From contig NW_006920899.1 in assembly GCF_000417875.1 (NCBI RefSeq), forward strand, positions 22,653 through 48,258: a stretch of 25,606 nt of DNA, given 5' to 3'. Origin of the DNA: Pseudozyma flocculosa PF-1 (taxonomy: Eukaryota > Basidiomycota > Ustilaginomycetes > Ustilaginales > Ustilaginaceae). A program made the position numbers and the translations under genes. The notes beneath the pieces were generated by a model, which saw only the letters and a program-made list of their open reading frames with translations, ran no database searches and had not been told where the DNA came from. Of this stretch, positions 15,801 through 25,606 are shown piece by piece (position 1 is the first letter of the stretch; the number at the start of each line of letters is the position of its first letter).

Positions 15801-17361
15801 TGGACGGGCTGCCGGAGCCTGCAGTCGCGGCCGAGTTGGGTGGCGCGGTCGACCCTGGTCCTTCCTGTCTGGCCGAGGGCAGAGAGGCGGCTGGGACCGC
15901 TCCTGTCGCATCCTCTGATCTCCCTTCCGTAACATCGGGAGCATCAACAGAGGAGACAGCCACGTCTGAAAGTGTCGATGGGGCTGTGTTGGGCGCTTCT
16001 GCGATGTCCGACACGTCCGCCTGGCTCGAGCCTGTCGGTCGAGTTGCAGAGGCAGATGAGTTGCTTGTGGCGGTCGGCACTGCATCGGATGCAGCAGAAG
16101 CGACGGCAGGATCCTGAGCATCTCCACTGCTCGGAGCAGAGCTCGCGGCGGGGGCGTCTGTCCTCATGTCGGCCGCAGCAGCTGGTCCAGCGCTCTCGCT
16201 CTGCTCTGCCGACCCAGGCACTGGGTTCGGTGTCTTGGCGTTGTCGATGCTTCCTGCGGGCATAGAGGGTGATGCGCTCTCCTGGGCAGTCTGGACCTGG
16301 GAATCTGCCACCTGGGAATCTGCCGTGGGTTCCGGTGACGACGTCGTGACCGCGCCTGACACTCGTTCAGCAGTCGCAGGCGCATCCTCGACGGCTTGCT
16401 GCGACGTGTGAGAAAACTGTGTCGCAGCGCCTTCGGCAGAGGGAGTTGCAGATGACGCGAGTGGCCCAGCAGCTTGACCGCTTTGCTCGACGCTCGGCAG
16501 AGACTCAGCGGAGGGTTTTGGTCCTGACGACAGAAAGTCTGGTGCAACCGGGTTCAGATCCCGCGAGTCGGAAGGCGGCCGGGAAGCAGTGCCGTTGCTC
16601 TGTGCGGCTGAAGCGGCGGGAGGACCCGAGCTTGATCCCGCAGGCGAGTCTCTGTCGGCAGCAACGGCCTCGACGCCTTGCGTTGCTGGCGGTGCATCGG
16701 ACGGAGTCGATGACGCGATCCCTGGCGCCGCCGGCGGGTGCCCTGCTCCGTCGAGGGCGTCCGCCTGCTGCGCGAGCTGGTCTGCGAGCTTTGCAGTGAC
16801 GACGGCGTCGGCGTCGGTCGGCTGCGCCTGTCCCGGCTGCACCAGCGGATCTGGCCCGCCAGCAATGTCGCTGACGACCTCAGTCGGTCGACCGGCCGCT
16901 GCTTCCACCTTCGGGAGCCCGGGCTGGGACTGCGCTTCTGGCGACTGTGCGAGGATGTCGATCGACGGTGCGCCGTCGGTGACTGCCGGCTGTTCTGCGG
17001 ATGGCGCAGTAGTGGCTGTTTCTCCGTTGGGAGCGCCATCAGCGGGCTGCGAGGGCTGGGCAGAGTCACGGTCGACCGATTTGGGCGCGACGACTGGATC
17101 GGAGGCTTCAGAAACGGACGCCACTCCGTTGGCGGAGGACGACTGCTTCGGCGACGCTATTGGAAGCGGCTGAGAGCCGATCTTGACCGCGTCGCCATTC
17201 TCATTGGGTCCGGCCTGCCGAGGTTGTGACGGAGATGACGGCGCTGCCGGCGCTGCAACCTCGTGATCGATGGTCGCAGCAGGGAGACCGGTGGATGCGG
17301 TCGAGTCGGTTGATGCAGGCGCAGGCTCAGACGACGCCGCGTCCTGGACGTGGTCTGACAT
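12889..17361 (-). CDS. SSXT/SS18-type SNH-domain protein, 1447 aa, two exons
   Basis: Exons (- strand) are 17361-15074 and 14944-12889. The 129-bp intron (GTGAGT donor, CAG acceptor, phase 2) rejoins CGA-GA to T-GTC. Without splicing the frame stops at 15070-15072. Joining creates a continuous SNH-like core at about 732-781: LRINKELIRMC (737-747), DLQ, VYRD (760-763), then RLQGNLGYLASIAD (767-780). This matches the pattern of animal SS18 and plant GIF proteins, in which the domain contacts BRM-type SWI/SNF remodellers. Residues 1-708 are disordered, rich in Ala, Ser, Pro, Thr and acidic residues. A bipartite nuclear signal (KRKS ... PRKRAREGR) lies at about 709-732. Residues 782-1447 are rich in Gln, Pro, Met, Gly and Ser with many poly-Q runs, typical of coactivators. 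A role as nuclear SWI/SNF coactivator is inferred. The domain is central here, whereas in SS18 and GIF it is near the N-terminus. The exact start (17361) is less certain than the core. Confidence 0.86.
13727..13750 (-). repeat. Pure CAG-codon tract in the SSXT-type gene (8 Gln)
   Basis: Eight consecutive CAG codons on the coding strand encode the Gln run after GLQGA. Most other Gln runs in this tail mix CAA and CAG, so this is the stretch most prone to length change. It is in frame and within the Gln-rich C-terminal region. Confidence 0.9.
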
Positions 17362-17922
17362 GCGTAAGGGCCGAGGAAACTGCGCTCAGTCAATCTTCCG
17401 GAGGAAGGGTTGGACTTGACCAGACAGCGCGTCGGAAGACAGGGTGATGTCGTATGGTATACTTTGACGCTGCTGCTGGAAGAGACGGCAAGAAACGAGC
17501 CGACGGCTGCGGGATGGATGGGCCGCTAGACTCGGGGCAAGGCTGGCGTCGGAGCAACGTGGCCTGGCCGTTCGTGCGGGATCGTGACGGCGTTGCGTTG
17601 CGTCGTGAGCCGGAGACAACAGTCGGCTGTAGATGCGGTGGCGCCGGTATGTCGGGAAGACGTGGATGTGGGGTCCGTGGCAGTCTTGGTCGAAGAGGAC
17701 GAGGGTTTGGGATCGAGGAAGAAAGCTGGGGGCCAGGCTGACATCCACCACCTGCTGCTTGCTGCCTCGGTGGATTGGGGGCAGGCAAGCGGCTCTCGGG
17801 GTCGGGCGCAGCAGAGTGCCCTGGCCACGCCCTTGTCCCGAGTGCCGCGACGTCGAGGCAAGGGCCGGCGGGGGCGTAGCCTGGCTGGCTGCCCAGGCGC
17901 GGAGCCACAGCCTTGGCCTGGT

Positions 17923-17950
17923 CCCAGCCCCAGCCCCAGCCCCAGCCCAG
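17923..17950 (+). repeat. CCCCAG tandem repeat
   Basis: About four and a half units of CCCCAG lie in the upstream region of the SSXT-type gene, immediately beside the purine-rich tract. Confidence 0.85.
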
Positions 17951-18225
17951 CGCTCGAGAGAGAGGGGAAAAAATTGAAAAGAGGAAAAAGAGAGCGGCGG
18001 CCGCGCGGCCCCCCGCTGCTGGGCGGCCGTTGCTTCTCGACGCCTGCCTCTGGTGGACGACGGCCGCTGCCAGCCTGCGTCGAAGCGTCTTTTTTGCCCC
18101 TGCTCTCTGGCTGCCGCCGAGCAGCGGCGGGTGGCTTGTCCGGCAAACGAGCTGGCTTCCGAGGCCGCACAAGAGAGCATCGACAGGGTCGCGCAGAGAG
18201 AGAAGAGGGAAGAGACGGCCAGTGC
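17950..18225 (-). promoter_or_regulatory. Pyrimidine-rich upstream tract of the SSXT-type gene
   Basis: The + strand shows GAGAGAGAGGGGAAAAAATT and GAGGAAAAAGAGAG near 17955-17993, and GAGAGAGAAGAGGGAAGAGA near 18196-18215. The coding (-) strand is therefore C/T-rich 600-860 bp upstream of the start codon. The same polarity is seen upstream of the other genes here. Promoter function is inferred. A TTGAC...CAG sequence just before the ATG (near 17374-17393) could be the end of a leader intron. Confidence 0.35.
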
Positions 18226-19423
18226 CCCATTCCATTCGCTGGCAGCATCAGGGGGGTGGTTTCGAAGAGCGAAGAGGCGACTACTCTGCCGCTTTTGTCG
18301 GCATCGCTGCCTGAGGAGCGGCGAGCCGGTCTTACGACGGCACCCCAAGCCCTGCCGCCGCTGTCTGCCTCGCTCGTCGACGAGCTCTGCAAGCCATCGA
18401 CAGAGAGGGGCTGCTCAAACGACCTCAACCTGGGGCAAGAGAACAAGGTGGTCGCAGCGGCGCGACGGCCGGAGGGCTCACCTCGGATTCCTATCGTCGT
18501 GCGGGTAGAAGGAGCGACTGGCAGCGTGGCGGTCGTGGCGAAAGAAAGCAAGTCGCCTGGGGGGCCAAGGGGGAGAAGAGCGGTGGCGAACCAGGTCAAA
18601 GCACAGACACGGAGCAGAGCGAGCATAGAAGTGTGTGTACAAGGACGCCACCCGCCTTGCGGAGACGCAGATGTCTGCCAAGAACAAGGAATGGTCCAGC
18701 AGGGGCAGCCTGAACGAGACACGCGTCGACACCGTGCTGCGGCCGCGCCAAAGGGGCTCAGCCACGCCCTGTGCCCGCCACGGCACTCCACCTCATTGCG
18801 CTCGCCACTCTTGTCATGTGCAGCACCGCAAGAGGCGAGTCGATACGGGCTCATTGCCAGCGAAATGGGCCGCTACGTCGAGCTGCTCGAACCCCTGTAG
18901 ATTCCATATGGGGGACAACCGTCTCACGCTACAGAACCGGCAGCGGCGCAAGAAGTGGTTGCTGTACGGCCAGGCCAGGCCGGGCCGTGCATGGATGGCG
19001 CGGTGGGCGCGCGTGCCGCCTGACGGCCGACGCATGCTAGGTGGGCGTGCGACCGTCGAGGTTGTCGACGGGCCCGCGGCGCAGATGCGTGCAGTCCAAC
19101 ATACACCACCGGCACGTCGATCCCTTCTTGGCCCGTCGTCTATGCGAGTGTCGTCGAAGAAGGGAGTGGGCGTGGGTACATGTCGGTCCATGGCGGCACG
19201 AGAGGCATCTAAAGTCATGGGCCCGGTGTCGGTATGGGTACGGCACAGGGGAATCTCGCCGTCGAAAGAGCAAGCAGCTGGGTGTTTGGATCCCCGACAA
19301 CTCTCTCGTTCTATTCGCCTGCCTGCGTGCTGCCGCACCAGCTGCTGCTGCTTGTGTGCCGGAGAAAGGTGCCGCTGCGCTGCCGGCGGAGTCGGTGGTT
19401 TTTGTTCGGGTTGACCAGCACCG

Positions 19424-19440
19424 AAGCAAGCAAGCAAGCA
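19424..19440 (+). repeat. (AAGC)4 microsatellite
   Basis: Four perfect AAGC units plus one base. The same unit forms the longer tract at 2064-2094, about 17 kb away. Confidence 0.9.
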
Positions 19441-20089
19441 CGGCTTCCATGGCAACCAACCTTGGCCCCGTCCCGTGTAGGCACTTCGATGAGCAGGGCT
19501 TCTCACTGCCCTCAACCCTGGCGTCCCGTCAAGATGCACCGAATGCAGCTTTCGAAGGCGAGAACAATGGTGGAGCGGAGATGTTCCACAGTCCAACGAC
19601 TCTGTGAGCGCGGCACCAGAGTCGCAGAGCGGGGCATTGCTTCTAGAGTCGATGCTTCCCCCTTTGACCACGTTGAAGGCCAATCGGCGGACCCTTGATG
19701 AACGAAGTCTGGTAGCGTCACACGTTTCGTTCAGGGCCGAGAACAGGTTTGTCGAGGGGGGGGGGCGTCCGAGGACGTCCGATGCCAGCGAGAGGTATAC
19801 GTACGCCTCATGTGCGAGATGCCAGGCGCGCCGCAGGAGAAGCTGTTCGACGTCGGACAAATTGGCTGTGCCGCTGCTGCTCGACGCGACGTCGGACCAA
19901 GGTCGGACATAGAGGGCGGGCGGGGGAAATGGCTTCTCGACGTCGTGTCGTCCTTCCTCCTCTTGGTTCGGCACACGGTCCCCCGGAGCAGTAGCTGCTT
20001 ACGCCCTTCGCCCTGCTTGCTGCGCTGAGCTGGCTGCATACGAGCAACGGAACGGAAGCGTGGGTCCGTCGGTTAATTCCCGTCGATTC

Positions 20090-20111
20090 GCCGCCGCCGC
20101 CGCCGCCGCCG
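20090..20111 (+). repeat. (GCC)7 trinucleotide tract
   Basis: Seven perfect GCC units plus one base, outside any gene I can support. Confidence 0.9.
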
Positions 20112-21226
20112 TCTCATCTCGAGCTCGCGAGGACATGCTCGTCCTCCTCCCCTATCGAGGCGAGGCTGTGGGAGCAGTAAGCACAAACAATAGAGGTCAG
20201 CATTGGTTGCACTCCAGACCTTGTAGTTAGAAGAGGCCGGACCATTTGGCAGGTTGGGCCGTCTCGATGTCGAGGGGCTCCAATCGATGCTGGCAGAGCA
20301 GGGCATGAGAGCGGCGGTAGCTTGCGAGGCTAGGGCGAGCCAGAGGCAGCCTTTGCCAGACGAATGCATACATCGCTCGCGCTACAGGCTAGGAGCTTAG
20401 GAGGCCCCCTGGCGCTACCTAGGTTCTTGTTCTTCTCCTTGACTCGGGACGGCAGGCCCGCCGACGTCGCGCTGGCCGCCCTCGTCGTCTCGCCTTTGCG
20501 GCATACATACAGCAGAAGCGGTCCTCTCTGCCTTGCCTGCTTCTGGTCCCCCGTGCTGCTGCTGCTTGCCATGCTCTGAAATGCTGAGTCTGCCTACATG
20601 TCTGTGACTTTGTCTTGTCGTTTCGTCCAAAATCCGTCGGGCGACGCTTTGATTTGCCAACGAGAGCAGCCATGTAAGTAGTCAGGGCCGGACATGGATC
20701 TGCTGTCACCGTCACCTCTGCGCCGCGTGCAAGTGGCGAAGACCATGTCGAGACTCGCACGCGTGCAGGCTGGCCCGGCAGCTCCGCCGCGGGAGGGCAC
20801 GGTACGGTGCGGAGGGAGCTGCACGCCCGCTTGTAACGTCGCAGGTTGCCAAGAGAGCCAGACCAGGTGGCGTTGCTTTGCAGGCGGGCAGGTCGAAAGA
20901 GGATCGACAGGGACGAGATCCAACCCAAGCCAACCCACCCGTCGACTGATGAGACCGGCGAGGATGGCGGAGAGGGCGACGACGGAAGGGGCCTGCCGGC
21001 GGTGGTGTCAAAGGCAGGCCAGGCAAGGCTCGGCTTGCAAGATCGTCGAGCTTCGTCTGGTTGCGCGAGAAGGGCGCAGCCAAGAAGGCCAACCAAGCCG
21101 CAGCCTACAGTAGTGTAGCCGCGGGGGCTGCCGGCCGTGGTGCGTGCCGTAGGGCTGGCCAAGCCAGGCCAAGCCAAGGGTCGGGTCGGGAGCTGGCCGC
21201 GGGGCGAGGCCGCCAGCCTGGCCATA

Positions 21227-21256
21227 CCTCGCCTCGCCTCGCCTCGCCTCGCCTCG
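21227..21256 (+). repeat. (CCTCG)6 pentanucleotide microsatellite
   Basis: Six perfect units, followed by CCTGG. Imperfect copies of the same unit recur at about 5110-5145 and 21360-21380. The array sits at the edge of a GGCC-word cluster and begins the C/T-rich region leading to the seven-helix gene. Confidence 0.93.
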
Positions 21257-21399
21257 CCTGGCCTTCTTGGCTCGCCTTTGGTGGATGGCCGCTCCTCCTG
21301 GCCGCTCGCCTCTCTGCTCGTCTCGCCTGTGGGGGTGGGTGGCTTTGCGGGTTTTCACCCTCGCCTCGCCTCGCCCCGCCCTACTGTAGCCTGACCTCT

Positions 21400-22631
21400 T
21401 TTGCTTGGTTGGCTTTCGCGCCTGGCCGGCTTGCTCTCTACGGTAACCTAGCCTCTGCCTGCCTCGCCTTGCCCGCCCGTCTGCCATCTTGCTCGCTCGC
21501 TCTCGACGGGCTGCCACTTCGGTCCGACGTTTGGCCTGCTCGCTCCCAGCCACCTACATACCTCTTCTCGCATCGCACCCGGCCGGCGATTGCTCGCTCC
21601 CCTTTCACCAAAACCCTCTCGCTCGCTCGCTCGCTCGCTCCCTCTACCACCCAACCCACCTGCCGCCATCATCATCACCGCACCCCCTTTCCCTCCCTCT
21701 CCCATCGCCGTGGCTGCCACCCACTACCCAACCCACACGCTACACACGGCGACCCCTTTTCTTCCCTCTCGCAGCATTCACCACCGCGCCCTGTCCCTTT
21801 TGCCCATCATCCAGTCGCTTCGGTCTGCTTCCCGCCACCACCATCACCACGGCCACCGCTCCGTCTGACGGCTCCAGCCAACCCTCTAGCTGCAGCACCA
21901 CATACAGCAGCCCTTGACCCTCATATACGCCTCCTCTTCCACTCTCGCAACGCCAGTACAACTGCAGGCGACAGGCGGCCAGCTCGACGCCTAGCTCCCG
22001 CCAAACTCTCGCCCCAGCAGCGGCCTTACCCTCGACTTCGCTCGTCGCCAGCACTGCGCCGCTCCAGCCCATCGCTCACCTTCCGACCCACCTCGCACCC
22101 CGCTGCCGTCGGCCACGAGCCATGGGCTTGATAGCTCCTCAGTCCCGCACCTCGTCACACACCGTCTAACCTCGCCTGGGCACGGCCCGCCTCGGCTCGG
22201 CTGCTTCGAGAAAGCACCACCCGCCGCTCGAGGTTCACTGCGCATCGCCTCCTCTCCTCATAACCCATCATACCGACTGATCGCTCCATCGATAGCCAGC
22301 ACATTTCGCCCTCTGCTCAAAGCCGGCCACAGGCGACGTTGCCGGCCACGTCGACTCTTCTGCTGGCGGGCCACCCCGACTCATCTGTTCCCATAAACCT
22401 TCTTCACCGGCCCCCACTAGCCCTACCAGCCCCTCCCCGGCGTCGGGCTCTCTCTATCGGTCCGAGCATTTGCATCCTTCGAGGGAGACGGCAGCCCGCA
22501 GCGCACCACCCGAGCAGCGTGGCAGACGACACCGCCGTCGTCGCTGCCGCCGCCTCCGTCTGGCCGAAATCATCCCGTCGTCGAGCGCCGACCCACTCCT
22601 GCCCTCGTCGCCCCACCGAGCCGCGGCCGAG
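21400..22631 (+). promoter_or_regulatory. C/T-rich upstream region of the seven-helix gene
   Basis: More than 1 kb of the + strand is dominated by C and T (for example 21600-21780, with CTCCCTCTACCACCCAACC and CCCCTTTTCTTCCCTCTCGC). This is typical of long leaders and promoters of fungal genes. A CATATACG stretch near 21920 is the only TATA-like word seen. The transcription start cannot be placed from sequence alone. Confidence 0.4.
21621..21640 (+). repeat. (GCTC)5 microsatellite
   Basis: Five perfect GCTC units within the C/T-rich upstream region of the seven-helix gene. Confidence 0.9.
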
Positions 22632-25606
22632 ATGGCGTTCAAGCTGTCGCTCGCGTCCCTGGTGGACCAGAGCGACGTCTCCACTCACTTTGCCTCGAGC
22701 TTCTCGGACGCCGCCGCCGAAGCCCTGGGGCCCTCGGACGGCCTGCCCCGCATCCTGCCCCAGGTCTTTCTCGTCAACCCGTCCACCGACAACATCTTTC
22801 GCCACATTGACACCCAGAATGCGCACGCCGCCATCATCGGGTGAGTCGACCGGTGGTCCAGACGGGAGCTCGAGCTGCCAGCCAACGACGCTGACCTTGC
22901 GACGGTCGTCGTCTGCTCGTTCCACCTGCCTCGCTCTGTGCCTCGTGCGCCGCCAGGCTCATCTACTTTTCGATGTGGATGGGCGCCCTGGGTTGGGACA
23001 TTGTCTCGACCGCCCCGTTTGACATACGCGTCATCCGCGAGACGACCTGGTCGAGCATCTTTTCGAGCGTCTACTCGGTCGCCTACCTCCTGTCGCGCTA
23101 CGTCAGCCTGGCCTGGATCGTGACCGCCGTCACCAACAGCATCATCATGACGTCCTCGTGCGACCCGTGGATGAAGGCCAGCACCGCCCTCTTCAGCATC
23201 GCAATCAGCGCCACCATGCTCGTCTTTTGCCTCCGCACCTGCTCCATCTGGCAGATGCGCTCCAAGGTCGTCATCCCCGTCATGACGGCCTGGGCGCTGG
23301 TGGCGGCCTTTGCCGTCCTGCTGCCGGCCATGAGCGACGGCACCCACGTCGAGAGCTCCAACTTCTGCGCCTGGCACTTCAACGGCCTCTACGTCGTCGG
23401 CGTCTTTGCCAGCCTCCTCCTCTTTGACGTCCTCTGCCTCGTCCTCACCGTCCTCAAGCTCAACAAGGCCGGCTGGCGCGGCATCGCCCGCGGCATCTTT
23501 CCCAGTTCCCGCCACAACTACGACGCCGAGGACGTCAAGACGATGCTCGTCCAGAAGACGACGGCCTTTTTCGTCATCCAGTTCGTCTTTCTCATCTCGG
23601 CCCTCCTGCTCTACGTCCTCACCGACAGGTACGCCTACCGCCTCATGAACATTGTCGCCAGCGTCGCCGTGGCCAGCTCCATGGCCGGCCGCATCTTCCG
23701 CAAGGCCTGGCGCCAGACCCGCGAGCTGGCACCCGAGCGCATCAACCGGCCCCCGTCGTACTATCCGGCTTGGGCCGACGAGCACCTCGACCGCAGGGAT
23801 GCCAGCGACCCGGCCGTCCTGTCCATGCCCTATCCGGGATACCCGGGAGGGAGCCGGCCGGGGACGAGCGGCAACTTTAGCTCGTCCGGCGGCGCGCACG
23901 GCGGGCCGGGTGCCTTCAAGCGGCCGTCAGGCAGGCGTCGCCCGGACTCGCTAGACTTCTACGTTGAGGGCGAGCTCGGTGCCAAGTCGCATTCAGCATC
24001 GGCCGTTTCGCTCCGCTCGTGCGGGCAAGACAGGTCGGGCCAGCTGCCTTCTTCGGCTGCGCAGACTGCCGCGCAGACCTATGCTGCCCAGCAGCTGCAG
24101 GCGCTCTACGCGATGGACTCAGTCGTGGTTGAGGGCACGGGCGGCAATCCGCGCCGAGGGCCCACCTATGGATCCCACCTTATCGGCGACGATGCAGGAC
24201 TGCCAAGCGACGATGCCGACAGGATCGAGGTGCAGGACGGCGGGAGGCCGCCTCGCGGACAAGGTCTGGACGCCGCGCATCGTGATGGCGCGGTCTCGAC
24301 CCGGACCCTTGAACGATCGTCGGAAGAACAGAGGGCAATCACCCAAGCGCTGAACCCGGCGCTGCGGGAGGACCTCAATCCTGCACCGGCCTACAGCCGC
24401 CACCTGCTCGGGACTGGCCACCACAGGCGTGCCTCTGACGACTCTTCGGGAGGCGAACAGGTCCCCTTCGCCGGCCAGTGGGATACTCGCGGCGCTCGGC
24501 GCCTGGGCACGGCTGACAGCAGCGCCAGCTCCTCGGCTGCAGGGGCAGGCGCGGTATTTGCCTATTCCTCCTTCGGTCGCGCCTCGACGGCAAGCGCGGC
24601 AGGCCTGGCGGCCGAAGACATTGCATCGGGCGCCTCGCTCTTGATCAACGACGGTAGATGGAAGCGGCGGCCATCGGCGATTAGCACCGTCTCGGCTGAA
24701 AGATCTGGTGCACCAGAGATGGAGGAGAGGCGCCGACTCTACGTGGCCTCTCCGCCAATGTCGGCCGGCGCGCGCCTTTCGAGCAGGGAAGAGAGCAGGA
24801 GGGTCTACGACGTCGAGTCGGTCAAGGCTGCGGCCCGGATGGAGCCGCTTCCGGCATCCACGATGCTTTCTCGACAGAACACCGTTCGACCCTCGACGAC
24901 GTCGACGGTCGAACAGCGGCGCGGCGCACTCGGCGGCCAGCTGGACGGCTCGCCATCCATGGCCACGGGCTCCTCGCCGAGGATGGGCCTGGCGAGCGGG
25001 GCGCCTCATTCGCCGAACGGCGGCCCTGGTGCAACAGCCGTGTGGGGCGGCGCCGTCGCAACTGGCATCCACCGCAGTCCAAGCCACGATTCGGGATCGG
25101 GATCGACGGGCCACGACCAGCTGACGCCGCGCCCGAAGACGGCGCCGGCGTGGCCCTCTCCCCACCTGTCACCGTCGGCTTCGACGGCGTCGCACGCGAC
25201 GCTGGTCCCCGTCGCTGGCCTCGACCGCACGCTGTCGGCTGACAGCGGCGACGGCGTGACCATCGGCCGCTGCTCGGATCCGACCGACGAGGCCGACGCC
25301 CTGTTTGCGTTCCGACAGACAATTGAAGAAGACTCGCGGGAGATGGGCCGGAGCACGCGCTCTCGCGCCGGACGCAGCCGGTCGAGCACCATGGACCGGG
25401 CGGGACGTCCGCAGAGCAGCCGCGATGGAGGCGAGCTGCGGCCGCGCACGTCTCGAGGCGCCGGTTTGAGCTCGAATGGCAGGGCGCAGACGTCGGACGG
25501 CGCCGGCACCGGCACCGGCGAAGATGCAGAAGACCTGCGCGGCAGGAATCCCAGCCAGCCATTGTCACAGGACGCGCAACGACCCCGCAGCGCGCACGGC
25601 TCGCAG
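22632..25606 (+). CDS. Seven-helix membrane protein with long disordered tail, 3' end outside the window
   Basis: Exon 1 is 22632-22840 and exon 2 runs from 22957 past the window end. The 116-bp phase-2 intron (GTGAGT donor, CAG acceptor) rejoins GG-G as IIGLIYF. The frame is open to the last base, giving at least 953 residues. Seven hydrophobic segments are visible at about 68-86, 106-128, 146-166, 174-194, 212-236, 271-291 and 298-315. The first two, with WDIVSTAPFDIRVIRETTW and YLLSRYVSLAW between and within them, resemble the basidiomycete DUF6533-type membrane family, though I cannot confirm membership. From about 320 the protein is hydrophilic, rich in Ser, Arg, Gly and Ala, with RRRP, RSSTMDR and SPS-type sites that could be phosphorylated, so the tail is probably cytoplasmic. 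An in-frame ATG at 22470 would add 54 Arg-rich residues. I prefer 22632, which begins with normal coding composition in GAGATGG context. Function is unknown; a receptor or sensor is possible. Confidence 0.88.

Larger units (their letters stand above)
17362..22631. other. 5.3-kb divergent intergenic span, no gene supported
   Basis: The span lies between the start of the SSXT-type gene (-) and the start of the seven-helix gene (+), so it contains both promoters. Several open frames of 250-440 codons exist on both strands (17386-18348, 17526-18854, 17584-18900, 18814-19974, 21061-22131). They overlap one another, are Arg/Ser/Cys/Trp-rich and show no domain or plausible splice pattern. The pieces I can name are purine/pyrimidine tracts near each end, CCCCAG, AAGC, CCG, CCTCG and GCTC microsatellites, and a GGCC-word cluster at 20990-21190. 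An unrecognised multi-exon gene or a non-coding transcript cannot be excluded. Confidence 0.5.

Noticed and set aside
16545..16566. T-loop-like GGGTTCAGATCCCGC suggesting a tRNA
   Set aside because: It lies inside the SSXT-type coding exon, and no acceptor, D or anticodon stem of the right spacing can be built around it.
17386..18900. Three overlapping frames of 320-442 codons on both strands upstream of the SSXT-type gene
   Set aside because: They occupy the same DNA in different frames, include translated microsatellite (Gly-Leu or Pro-Ser repeats), and show no domain or consistent third-position bias.
18814..19974. 386-codon frame on the - strand
   Set aside because: The N-terminal part looks briefly protein-like, but the rest is Cys/His/Arg-rich and crosses the AAGC microsatellite. 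No motif or splice structure supports it.
21061..22131. 356-codon frame on the + strand before the seven-helix gene
   Set aside because: It is a translation of C/T-rich leader and the CCTCG and GCTC repeats (Pro, Ser, Leu, Ala, His runs), not a coherent protein.
22470..22631. Upstream in-frame ATG adding 54 residues to the seven-helix protein
   Set aside because: The added residues are Arg-rich translated leader sequence (RRHRRRRCRRLR) with no similarity to normal N-termini. The ATG at 22632 has good context. It is kept only as an alternative.

Overview
The window looks like chromosomal DNA of a GC-rich basidiomycete fungus. A smut-type relative (Ustilaginomycotina) is my best guess, but that is inference. 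The reasons are: intron-poor genes with short GT-AG introns of 116-201 bp and GTGAGT/GTGCGT donors, strong C/G preference at third codon positions, eukaryotic housekeeping genes with fungal-type sequences, and a membrane protein resembling basidiomycete seven-helix families. I see no rRNA, no convincing tRNA, no CRISPR array, no recognisable transposon and no prokaryotic signals.

Five genes can be supported. On the + strand, 3167-4260 (three exons) encodes a 258-aa HMG-box chromatin protein, Hmo1-like in layout. On the + strand, 6905-9889 (one exon) encodes a 994-aa secreted protein of the fungal glutaminase A family, with a TATA box about 130 bp upstream. On the - strand, 10414-12019 (three exons) encodes uroporphyrinogen decarboxylase of heme synthesis, convergent with the glutaminase gene. 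On the - strand, 12889-17361 (two exons) encodes a 1447-aa protein with an SSXT/SS18-type SNH domain, split exactly by the only intron. On the + strand, 22632 to beyond the window end (two exons seen) encodes a seven-helix membrane protein with a disordered tail of more than 600 residues.

The rest is intergenic: 1-3166, 4261-6904, 9890-10413, 12020-12888 and 17362-22631. These spans are large for a compact fungal genome. They carry tetra- and pentanucleotide microsatellites (AAGC, GCCT, CCTCG, GCTC) and clusters of a short GGCC-centred word (AGGCCTGGC and variants in both orientations). Long open frames occur there because stop codons are rare in GC-rich DNA. Their composition and mutual overlap argue against coding, and I left them out.

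The genes do not form an operon or an evident biosynthetic cluster. Two are chromatin or transcription factors (HMG box, SSXT), two are metabolic (extracellular glutamine use, heme) and one is a possible membrane sensor. The leads most worth following are the mid-protein SNH domain in a giant disordered fungal protein, the seven-helix protein with its long tail, the C-terminal tail of the glutaminase-like enzyme, and the 5.3-kb span with no gene found between two divergent genes.
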